Shown here: piece by piece, positions 8,911 through 16,827 of the stretch
How the letters are laid out: every line of letters starts with the position of its first letter
Position numbering within the stretch: the stretch's first letter is position 1
NCBI GenBank assembly: GCA_009787345.1
Contig: WRGF01000212.1
Span: 1 to 40,169, forward strand
From: Turicibacter sp.
GTDB taxonomy: Bacteria; Bacillota_I; Bacilli_A; MOL361; Turicibacteraceae
DNA: 40,169 bases
Direction of reading: 5' to 3'
Made by a program: the position numbers and the translations under genes
The notes under the pieces: model-generated
What the model saw: the letters and a program-made list of their open reading frames with translations, nothing else
Databases searched by the model: none
What the model was told of the DNA's origin: nothing

Positions 8911-9031
8911 AGATAATTTCAACAGGAAGCGTATCTGGAAAATAATCTCTGTCATCTTGAGGATTAGTAATTCCGTAAGGTACAAGTAGAGCAAAGTAAA
9001 GTAAGACAAGTAGTGTGTTTTTAATTTTCAT
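8909..9031 (-). CDS. exported signalling-peptide precursor (PapR-like pheromone)
   Basis: A 40-residue ORF, too short for routine gene calling. It has Lys at positions 3 and 5, a hydrophobic stretch (LLVLLYFALLVPYGI) that can direct export, then a polar tail NPQDDRDYFPDTLPVEII. Its ATG overlaps the regulator's stop as ATGA, and GGAGG near the regulator's end lies about 9-10 bases upstream, so the two are translationally coupled. Small exported peptides encoded right after a TPR regulator are the hallmark of RRNPP quorum sensing (PlcR-PapR, NprR-NprX, Rap-Phr). The tail end TLPVEII resembles PapR's mature ADLPFEF. The mature form would be cut outside, re-imported and bound by the regulator's TPR domain. 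The exact active peptide is not known. Confidence 0.75.
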   Translation of the reverse strand: MKIKNTLLVLLYFALLVPYGITNPQDDRDYFPDTLPVEII

Positions 9032-10278
9032 AATTGTAATTCCTCCAGTTTCATAAAATATTCTGTTGCGTTCTTAAAGTTTTTTTGACGAGCATGGTAT
9101 TTGGCTAAAAAATTATAGATATATTTTAGCATGCGGATATCTTTTTTGGATACAAAATAATCATAAGAGTCACTAAGATAATACTCGGAGCTGAATTTGT
9201 CACCCTTGTATAAGGCGAGTTCCGCCTTATAACTTTGAATAGCCATCTTGTCCTCTTTGATTAATGGAAAACTATCCGATTGAGAAATATATTTATCAGC
9301 TTCATCGAATTGATTAAGCCGAAGAGACGTGACGATTAAGGAACGAAGGGTGCCACCTCTGCTTTTTGAAGACACTGCCATCTCATAGGCCTTTATATGA
9401 TAGCTTAGAGCTTCTTCATAATTTCCTAATTGACTTGACATAACCCCTTTATTTTGGTAAATCAGTAATAATAATTCCTTATCGTCATTACTAAGTGCAA
9501 TTTTTTCAATTTCACTAAATATAGAAATAGCCTTTTTGTGAAGATTTAGCCGTCTATGGGATATCGCCCAATAGATTCCAAAATCACATGAAATTTTTTC
9601 ATCGTTAAATTCTTCTACCCTTCCTTTGAGATGAAATAATTTCTCATATCCGTCTTCGTACCGCTGTTGTTTCATGATAAAGGAAATAGTTCGGATTTTA
9701 TTAATTAATATTTGTTTTTTGTCTTTTAATAGTGAACTTAATTCAACGGACATCTTTTCTCCGCTAGAATATTTTCCCTCGTAATTAAATTTTTCAATAA
9801 GGTAGCATAATTTCAGACAAGTTTCAAAATCAGAAGATTCTTTTTTCACTTCAGCTTCGTAATAGAAATTTAAGAAGCTACTTTCTAATTCGATGGCTTT
9901 TTCATATTCACCTGTTCTGTAGTGACAAGTTACTAAAAATAACTTTGTATAGAATTCCTGCTCAATATGATACAGGGGAGTCTTCTCCAATGTAGTTACA
10001 GTGTTTTTAAGGCATATCAGTTCATTTCTTAAGTAATATTCGAGTCCGCCATTTAAGCATTCCGAAACTTTTTCATTTTCGATAGGATTTATTAAATAAT
10101 TAGGATTAAGGTTGAGAACTTTTGAAAAAGCTTCGACATCCCCCTCTTGTAATCTCCTTCTCCCGTTTTCCCAATGTCCAACAGTTGTTTTTGAAACATT
10201 TAAATAATCAGCTAATTGTTTTTGGGTCAATTTATTTTGTTTTCTAATTAGTTTGATTCGTTCTGCTACATCGTTCAA
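9028..10278 (-). CDS. PlcR-like (RRNPP) transcriptional regulator, HTH plus TPR
   Basis: A 416-residue cytosolic regulator: an XRE-type helix-turn-helix in residues ~4-55 (QKQLADYLNVSKTTVGHWEN) and then helical TPR-like repeats to the end, such as GNYEEALSYHIKAYEMA and the last pair ending FKNATEYFMKLEELQL. This is the layout of PlcR, NprR and Rgg-like regulators that bind a re-imported peptide. The chosen start is TTG 10278, 8 bases after GGAGG; an in-frame GTG at 10287 is inside that binding site. The pheromone-like gene follows with a 4-base stop/start overlap. A perfect 18-bp palindrome just upstream suggests autoregulation. The gene is AT-rich compared with queA and tgt, as are its divergent neighbours, suggesting that the block was acquired. 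A paralogue lies at the right end of the window. Confidence 0.88.
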   Translation of the reverse strand: MNDVAERIKLIRKQNKLTQKQLADYLNVSKTTVGHWENGRRRLQEGDVEAFSKVLNLNPNYLINPIENEKVSECLNGGLEYYLRNELICLKNTVTTLEKTPLYHIEQEFYTKLFLVTCHYRTGEYEKAIELESSFLNFYYEAEVKKESSDFETCLKLCYLIEKFNYEGKYSSGEKMSVELSSLLKDKKQILINKIRTISFIMKQQRYEDGYEKLFHLKGRVEEFNDEKISCDFGIYWAISHRRLNLHKKAISIFSEIEKIALSNDDKELLLLIYQNKGVMSSQLGNYEEALSYHIKAYEMAVSSKSRGGTLRSLIVTSLRLNQFDEADKYISQSDSFPLIKEDKMAIQSYKAELALYKGDKFSSEYYLSDSYDYFVSKKDIRMLKYIYNFLAKYHARQKNFKNATEYFMKLEELQL

Positions 10279-10304
10279 TCTTCGCACCTCCCTTTGTCCA
10301 GCGT

Positions 10305-10322
10305 GGTTATAATTTTATAACC
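10305..10322. promoter_or_regulatory. perfect 18-bp palindrome, candidate operator
   Basis: GGTTATAA-TT-TTATAACC, with perfect 8-base arms, lies 26 bp before the regulator's start codon. On the minus strand it contains TATAAA, which could be the -10 element of the regulator's own promoter with TTGCTT 16 bases upstream. Binding here would give autoregulation. It is not the known PlcR box (TATGNAN4TNCATA), and I saw no second copy at the divergent promoter. Confidence 0.55.
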
Positions 10323-10455
10323 GAAATTGAAACAAAAGCAACAAAAAAAAGAGATTTTACAAAAATAATACATTTTGGTTAGGGAATATATTTTCTGCAA
10401 AAAATAACGAAAAAAATGTCGAATCATGTCATGGCCTACAAGTGCTAGGATTCTA

Positions 10456-10485
10456 TTGCAGTCTTTCTGGTTCCCGTGTTATTAT
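10456..10485 (+). promoter_or_regulatory. candidate promoter for the small exported protein gene
   Basis: TTGCAG (10456-10461) and TATTAT (10480-10485) are 18 bases apart in the 298-base gap between divergent genes, giving a leader of about 85 bases. The rest of the gap is AT-rich and includes a direct repeat of ATGTC near 10418-10430 but no other clear signal. Confidence 0.45.
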
Positions 10486-10576
10486 CATTTCACACCACAT
10501 CTCTTTACATAGGGAGAACAGAATAATTATACTGATTATCTGAGTGGTGAATAAAAATTAAAGGGGGAAATCTTAT

Positions 10577-10969
10577 ATGCAAGAAGTAAATCAACCATTA
10601 ATCGAAGGATTGGCTACATCCTTCAAGTTATTATCCAAGATAGCCGCTACTTTAACGGCTGTGTTCTTACTTGGATTGTACCTTGTGCCGACAGGTAGTG
10701 TAATTCATGCTTCTATTCGAAATGAGCCGGTTCTTACAAATGCTCTGCTAACTCAGACTCGCGAGGTAACACGTTTTTTTGCAACAAATGCTTCGATTCC
10801 AGCTACGATTCACTATAACAATAATGGTTGGAGTGGGATTTTAAACCGAATTTCTATTAACACAGGAACTGGGAATTTAGTTGTGAGATTTTCTGGTACG
10901 GTTCGTCCAAATGGAGGAGGCGCATGTACTCCTAGTGGTTCACAAGTAAATATCTGTCGATTACCATAG
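10577..10969 (+). CDS. small exported protein of unknown function
   Basis: A 130-residue product with a strong binding site (AAAGGGGG). After a 20-residue leader comes a hydrophobic segment (about 21-40, AATLTAVFLLGLYLVP) and a possible signal peptidase site after VIHA. The ~85-residue remainder is Asn/Thr/Gly-rich, contains HYNNNGWSGILNRIS and VVRFSGTVRPNGGG, and has two cysteines near the C-terminus that could form a disulphide. I do not recognise the family. It is divergent from the pheromone-controlled regulator and is followed by a stem-loop and an orphan permease. That arrangement resembles a secreted effector or bacteriocin with a membrane partner, but the sequence alone does not prove it. 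Confidence 0.7.
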   Translation: MQEVNQPLIEGLATSFKLLSKIAATLTAVFLLGLYLVPTGSVIHASIRNEPVLTNALLTQTREVTRFFATNASIPATIHYNNNGWSGILNRISINTGTGNLVVRFSGTVRPNGGGACTPSGSQVNICRLP

Positions 10970-10996
10970 GTCTTCTCATTATAAGTTCATATCCAT

Positions 10997-11034
10997 TATT
11001 GCCGAAAGTAAACTCTGTCTTTCTTTCGGCAATA
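10997..11034 (+). other. intergenic stem-loop between exported-protein and permease genes
   Basis: TATTGCCGAAAG at 10997 pairs over 12 bases with CTTTCGGCAATA ending at 11034, with a 14-base loop. What follows is ATTATTATAG, a weak U-tract, so it may be a leaky terminator or a stabilising 3' end that lets the small gene be expressed more than the permease. Confidence 0.7.
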
Positions 11035-11058
11035 TTATTATAGTGAGGAGGTGATTTT

Positions 11059-12705
11059 ATGGGGGCTGTCAAAAGAAGTGTGCTATATTTAATCCGTAAT
11101 CCTTGGAAAGGATTTACATTATGTAGTATGACTTTTATTTTGGGTATTTTAAGCGTTGGAGCAGTTTCTATCCAACGTGCGGTGGAGAGTACGGAGCAAA
11201 ATTTACATCGTACATTACCTCCACTAGTCACAATTGGTTTTGATGGGAATGCACACATATCCCTTTTTGGCAATCCTCTGACGGGCGAAGAGGGGTCACA
11301 TCATGGCTCTGTTAATTACAATGAACTGCAATTAACACACGAGAAGGTTTACAAAATTGCCTCTCATCCTTCAGTGGTGGGATATGACTTTTCATTAAAT
11401 ACAGTTTTGTATTCTTCTGAATTGAGGCGTTTTTCGTTGTATGGAACTTACGATGGGTTAAGAACCTCTTTTATGACTGAACCGTATTCTGATTATAGTC
11501 GAATATCTATCAAGGGAATTTCTACTCCTGAATTTTTAGACCTGAATTCGGGGAAGATTGAAATTGTAGATGGCCGAGGATTTAGGGAAGAAGAAATGTC
11601 CATAATAAAAGAAGTTCACCCTATTTTGATGTCGGCTTTCAACGCAAATATCCATCATTTAGAAGTTGGGTCAATTTTTACTATGGCGAATATCTTTCTA
11701 AGTATGAATCCCGACATTCCTTTTGTAGAACGATTTCAAGAGGAAAACAGAGTGCTTTGGAATGAATACACTTTTAAAGTTATAGGACTTTTCGATGTTC
11801 CAAGAATGCGGGAAGAAGAGTTGAGATTTGGGGTGGAAGGGCACGGAAGAGAAATGGAATTGTTAGGGGAATTGTTGAATCGAATTTATATACCCTCTTA
11901 TTTGGCGAATAATTTTCATCGTCAAGCACTTGACATTCAGGTTCAAGAATTATATCGATATTGGAGTGTCATTCCGATGAAGACTGAAAGGGTAAGTTGG
12001 GATAACATAATTTTCGTATTGAGTCATCCTAAATACCTTCTGGAGTTCCAAAGTTTTGCTCGAGAAATCCTCCCCCCTGTTTATGATATGGTAGACCTTT
12101 CTTTTGCTTATAGTCATCTTGTTGGCATGGTAGAATCTGCGTCGGGACAATTGACCCTTTTTTTTACCGTTGCTATTGGTGCAGTGGCAGTAGTAATGTT
12201 TCTCATTGTACTTATTTACTTAAAAGACAGGAAAAAGGAATATGCTATTTACTTGGCATTGGGATGTAAAAGAAGCCTGCTTTATATTCAAACTTTATTT
12301 GAATTGTTACTTCCGAGTATAATAGCGTTGGTTTTAGCAATAGCAGTAGGGGATTATAGCATGGCGAGGGTTTCTTCAGCAATGGTAATGCAGGAATATA
12401 TACACCAAAAAAACGAATTGGAAATAAATCCCAATTTTATCACCATATCTCAGAGGGAAACGCAAAATACGACTCATCTTGTGACATTTTATACCCAACA
12501 TGTTGGAGAAAGTCTGATGTGGTTTGTACCTCCTGCAAAATTGGATGATTTAACAGCCGCTTTTGACCTTTCTCTAACAACTAATGAAGTTATAAATTTT
12601 TTTATAATGAACATAACGGGTATATTTCTGGCAGCATCAGTTTCTATGGTTTACATTTCGATTGTTAATCCTAAAAAACTTCTTGCCGACGGAAGAAACG
12701 GCTAA
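11059..12705 (+). CDS. FtsX-like/MacB-like ABC transporter permease, orphan
   Basis: A 548-residue membrane protein with one N-terminal segment (about 18-40), a large extracytoplasmic domain (~45-355), and three C-terminal segments (about 362-388, 403-428 and 510-533). The first C-terminal segment is followed by DRKKEYAIYLALGCKRS, the typical cytosolic loop of FtsX/MacB permeases. These transporters need an ATPase; none is encoded nearby, so it must borrow one or act without. The binding site GAGGAGGTGATTTT is excellent. It is probably cotranscribed with the small exported protein through a stem-loop. A role in handling or tolerating that protein is an inference from position. The gene is AT-rich like the regulator. 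Confidence 0.8.
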   Translation: MGAVKRSVLYLIRNPWKGFTLCSMTFILGILSVGAVSIQRAVESTEQNLHRTLPPLVTIGFDGNAHISLFGNPLTGEEGSHHGSVNYNELQLTHEKVYKIASHPSVVGYDFSLNTVLYSSELRRFSLYGTYDGLRTSFMTEPYSDYSRISIKGISTPEFLDLNSGKIEIVDGRGFREEEMSIIKEVHPILMSAFNANIHHLEVGSIFTMANIFLSMNPDIPFVERFQEENRVLWNEYTFKVIGLFDVPRMREEELRFGVEGHGREMELLGELLNRIYIPSYLANNFHRQALDIQVQELYRYWSVIPMKTERVSWDNIIFVLSHPKYLLEFQSFAREILPPVYDMVDLSFAYSHLVGMVESASGQLTLFFTVAIGAVAVVMFLIVLIYLKDRKKEYAIYLALGCKRSLLYIQTLFELLLPSIIALVLAIAVGDYSMARVSSAMVMQEYIHQKNELEINPNFITISQRETQNTTHLVTFYTQHVGESLMWFVPPAKLDDLTAAFDLSLTTNEVINFFIMNITGIFLAASVSMVYISIVNPKKLLADGRNG

Positions 12706-12727
12706 TATAATTTTTGTGGTAAATCTG

Positions 12728-12759
12728 AAGCCTAGGAATAAATGTCCTCGGCTTTTTTT
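12728..12759 (+). terminator. intrinsic terminator after the permease gene
   Basis: AAGCC-TA-GGA pairs with TCC-TC-GGCTT around a 7-base loop and is followed by seven T residues. Confidence 0.85.
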
Positions 12760-12903
12760 GCATTATTGAGGAATTTATGTTAAAATTCAGAGAGAGTATC
12801 CTAAACCGAGGCGGTTAAACATGTCTCTAAAAAAATACATTGCGAATTGGATTTAATTCGGGTAGTTTGGGTATCAAAACACTCGAATGTGATGCCGATG
12901 TAA

Positions 12904-13104
12904 ATGGAAAGGCGGGGGACTGACCCGTTAAGGCAACAAGATTTTGGGTGCCCCTACGGACGAGAGCAAAAGAATTATGATTTGGAAGGCGATCTGGCAG
13001 ATGTCTTTTTCGTCGTGCTCTCACTTTGCAGGGTAACAAATATTGACCTTTTTACAGCGTTTAAAAACAAGGAGCTCAGGAACTCCCAAAGAACCTGGAA
13101 ATAA
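12904..13104 (+). pseudogene. remnant of a MazG-like nucleotide pyrophosphohydrolase
   Basis: Only the C-terminal part is readable: DLEGDLADVFFVVLSL ... NIDLFTAFKNKELRNSQRTW, matching the E-x-x-D helix and following helix of short MazG-like enzymes (usually 100-115 residues). Upstream, 12820-12900 is interrupted in all frames and the N-terminal metal-binding E-x-x-E helix was not found. The family call rests on a short pattern. The rest of the 470-base gap between the permease and tgt holds no other gene I can support; a weak inverted repeat (GGTCAA/TTGGCC, about 13121-13152) lies before the tgt binding site. Confidence 0.4.
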
Positions 13105-14304
<1,200 letters not shown>

Positions 14305-14307
14305 AAC

Positions 14308-14357
14308 ATGATTGATTTTGTCGTAAATCCGGCAAAGTCAATCATTTTTTTTTTTTT
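14308..14357 (+). terminator. intrinsic terminator after tgt
   Basis: ATGATTGATTTTGTCG pairs almost fully with CCGGCAAAGTCAATCAT across a short loop, followed by 14 T residues. It isolates tgt from the downstream cassette. Confidence 0.9.
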
Positions 14358-14372
14358 TAGGAAGCGTTTTCC
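14358..14372. promoter_or_regulatory. cre-like inverted repeat (possible CcpA site)
   Basis: AGGAAGCGTTTTCCT matches the core of the catabolite-repression element (AAGCGTTTTC) with mismatches at the outer positions. It lies right after the tgt terminator and about 285 bp before the first cassette gene. If functional it would tie cassette A to carbon supply. Single occurrence, so modest confidence. Confidence 0.4.
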
Positions 14373-14432
14373 TGGGGTTTTGTGGGCTGTAATGAGAATT
14401 TTTCCATTATGTGGGAATAGACTGTCAGTATA

Positions 14433-14580
14433 GGATTTTCTTGAAAGTCGAAAGCCATCACACATTTGCAAAATGTGGGGAGACTTTAAGCCTCATCCTG
14501 GAATCTAGTTCTAGCCGCTACTGCGGGCTGAAAGATTGGCCATCCAGGTCGCCACCTCTGGGAAATCCACCCAGCTGTGA
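14433..14580 (+). other. possible structured leader before cassette A
   Basis: The 298 bases between the tgt terminator and the vWA gene contain no supportable ORF but several nested inverted repeats: AAAGTC...GACTTT (14433-14478) enclosing CACATTT-GCA-AAATGTG; CCTGG...CCAGG (14489-14541) enclosing AGCCGC/GCGGGCT; then CTGGG...CCCAG (14559-14575). This may be a folded 5' leader. I could not match it to a riboswitch class I know, including c-di-GMP-I, cobalamin and T-box. Confidence 0.35.
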
Positions 14581-14655
14581 CGCCCTATCTGGCACAACTT
14601 TCATCCCTACGTGAACGAGCGGCTTCCACTTTTTATGAAAGGAGAAGAAAAGCAT

Positions 14656-16812
14656 ATGTCCAAAAAGACAAAATCTCTTTTGCTTGCAGTATTTGCCCTG
14701 GCGGCATTATTTTTTCGGACGGGCCTTATCGAAGCCAGCCCGGGGAGTACCCATGAAAAATCACGGATTATCAATGTGGTAATGGATGACTCCTGGTCGA
14801 TGGTCATTGGCGGGGAAATCAGTATGCCGGGAACCAATGGCACCCCTTTGACACGCTGGGCCCAGGCACGGTACTCGCTGATGGTGCTTGCGGGGATGTT
14901 AGGTGAAAATGACACCCTCAATATTTATTACCTCAACGATTGGAGCCATAGCAGGAGCCGGCAGCCCATTACGATTTTAGGGGCTTCACCGGCGCAGGAG
15001 CGGATTGATTCGGTCCGTTCGTACATTCCCTTTAGCGGCGGCACACCTGTGGATGCCCTAAAAGCAGCGGCCAGCGACTTAAAGTCAGCCAATGCAGATG
15101 GGCTGTACCTGGTCATCATTTCCGATGGGAAGTTTGACAATGGGGGAAGGGCCCAGGAGCTGGTCGATGAAATTCGCGGGAGCGCCCCACAAAACCAAGA
15201 GGTTATTTTCCTAGGGATTGGGGATGATGCGCCTAAGGTTGAAGGCGGGTTTAGTGCCAGCGACCATGGGAATGAAATCCTGGACCAAATCGTCCACATC
15301 GGGAACCTCATTTTTGGCCGCCTCAAACTGCCGGAAGGTTTCATTGAAAACCAGTCGTTTGACACCGGCGATGTGGGGATGGGGCGCTTGATTGTCTTTG
15401 CCCAGGGCGAGGGGGTACGGATTAACGGGCTGACCAATAATGGTACCTTGATTTCCCCGATCCAAAAAACAGTGTTGCCCACACCCGAGCCTAAGGAAGC
15501 TGCCCGCCATTTGGCAAATGACCCGTCCTTGGCTGATATTTTGACCGATGCCCAATTATCGGGCGCCATTGCCGAGTTCACCAACATCGAACCGGGACAA
15601 GTTTCCTTGGATATCGAAAATGCCACCCAAGTCAGCTTTTACTACGAGCCGGACTTCGAGGTAGGCCTTCAACTGACCCATCTCAAAACGGGTGAGGTGT
15701 TCAATTCCCAAATCCAGGACCATCCGCTCATTGCCGGGGATTACCTCGTTGAATTTGGCCCTGTGGACGCTTCAGGGAATTTCATCCGCTCCCCACTCCT
15801 TGGGAATGATGCTACGGAACCAGAGTTATTGGAAAGTACTTTTAGGGCAGGCGATTGGACGCAGTCCATGGTGGAAAGTGGCAGCGAGATCCACATTCCC
15901 GCCGGGCTCTTGCAAGTGGAGGTCAGGCAATTATTCCTGGATAGGTACGAAAAAGTCGTCAGCCTGCCAACGGATAGCGTCGGGTTTACCATCCTGGAGG
16001 GCTCGTTATTGATTAGCCCCATAGACAGCCCAACCTTCAATGTCCGCGACTTGGCGGATGCCCAGACATTCAGGTTAAGGATAAGCAACGAGGATGGCAG
16101 GGACCTGTCCCAAAGTGATTGGGATAACTTAGAAACCCCCATCATCACCAGCCCTCAAAATATTGGGCTCACTGCCCAAAAGACTTCCGAATTAGGGATT
16201 GTCGAAGTCACCGCCACTGCCCCCCACGGGAATATTTTCAGGGCGGACACCGGCGAGATTGCTTACAGCGTCAACGCCGTCATCGGCAAAGGGCAGGAAA
16301 ATGCCCGCTTCGGAGAGTTTGACGACAACTTCACCATCACCGACACCATCGGGGCAGGCGAACGCCTCACCCATTGGCTGAAAGGGAATTGGTGGATTCC
16401 AACCATCGCCCTCCTCGGCGGCACATGGGGAATCGCCAAGTTAAGGCAACCGAAGCTGCCACGAAAATTCGCAAGGAATGATGGGTTTATTGAATCGCCA
16501 AATGGTCAAAAAAGCCCGGTTAAATCAAAAATCAAGATTAAAAACAAATGGAAAAACATCCTTTGGCCATTCGCCCCCCAAGAAATCAGCTTTACCCCTT
16601 TTGAAGGCGGTGGGATGACACTATTGGCTACCAGTCCATCAAGGATGAAAAAACTTAAAATCAAAGAACACCAAAAATTTACCAGGAAAAAAGGTGAATG
16701 GAAAATTGGGGGAGGGGCTCCAGAACCCGATAAGGACGGAAGTCTTTTCATCTGGGTGGGGGACAAGATTATCAGGACAGAGGACGGGGAAATCCGTTCA
16801 AATACATTATAA
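14656..16812 (+). CDS. cassette A: exported von Willebrand A protein with C-terminal anchor
   Basis: The product is 718 residues from ATG 14656, which follows AAAGGAG and begins MSKKTKSLLL, a clear signal peptide ending near IEA-S. The vWA domain follows at once with a complete metal site: D44-x-S46-x-S48 (DDSWS), T130 (SGGTPV) and D157 (ISDG). A beta-rich middle region extends to about residue 575, then one membrane segment (~579-597, WWIPTIALLGGTWGI) and a basic ~115-residue tail. The predicted layout is metal-dependent ligand binding outside and tail inside. The tubulin-like gene starts 15 bases after its stop. vWA proteins are reported partners of bacterial Tubulin_2-type proteins. The copy B paralogue (27297) keeps all these features. 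The ligand is unknown. Confidence 0.88.
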   Translation: MSKKTKSLLLAVFALAALFFRTGLIEASPGSTHEKSRIINVVMDDSWSMVIGGEISMPGTNGTPLTRWAQARYSLMVLAGMLGENDTLNIYYLNDWSHSRSRQPITILGASPAQERIDSVRSYIPFSGGTPVDALKAAASDLKSANADGLYLVIISDGKFDNGGRAQELVDEIRGSAPQNQEVIFLGIGDDAPKVEGGFSASDHGNEILDQIVHIGNLIFGRLKLPEGFIENQSFDTGDVGMGRLIVFAQGEGVRINGLTNNGTLISPIQKTVLPTPEPKEAARHLANDPSLADILTDAQLSGAIAEFTNIEPGQVSLDIENATQVSFYYEPDFEVGLQLTHLKTGEVFNSQIQDHPLIAGDYLVEFGPVDASGNFIRSPLLGNDATEPELLESTFRAGDWTQSMVESGSEIHIPAGLLQVEVRQLFLDRYEKVVSLPTDSVGFTILEGSLLISPIDSPTFNVRDLADAQTFRLRISNEDGRDLSQSDWDNLETPIITSPQNIGLTAQKTSELGIVEVTATAPHGNIFRADTGEIAYSVNAVIGKGQENARFGEFDDNFTITDTIGAGERLTHWLKGNWWIPTIALLGGTWGIAKLRQPKLPRKFARNDGFIESPNGQKSPVKSKIKIKNKWKNILWPFAPQEISFTPFEGGGMTLLATSPSRMKKLKIKEHQKFTRKKGEWKIGGGAPEPDKDGSLFIWVGDKIIRTEDGEIRSNTL

Positions 16813-16827
16813 CAAGGAGTGATTCAA

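Noticed and set aside
10405-10450. PlcR box near the divergent promoter
   Set aside because: No match to TATGNAN4TNCATA was found; the only repeat is a direct ATGTC pair.
14441-14600. Known riboswitch upstream of cassette A
   Set aside because: I compared it with c-di-GMP-I, cobalamin, T-box and c-di-AMP consensus elements from memory and the key conserved bases are missing.
14928-15626. A 232-codon minus-strand ORF inside the vWA gene
   Set aside because: A shadow frame; a similar shadow appears opposite the copy B vWA gene, and it lacks a binding site and a recognisable product.
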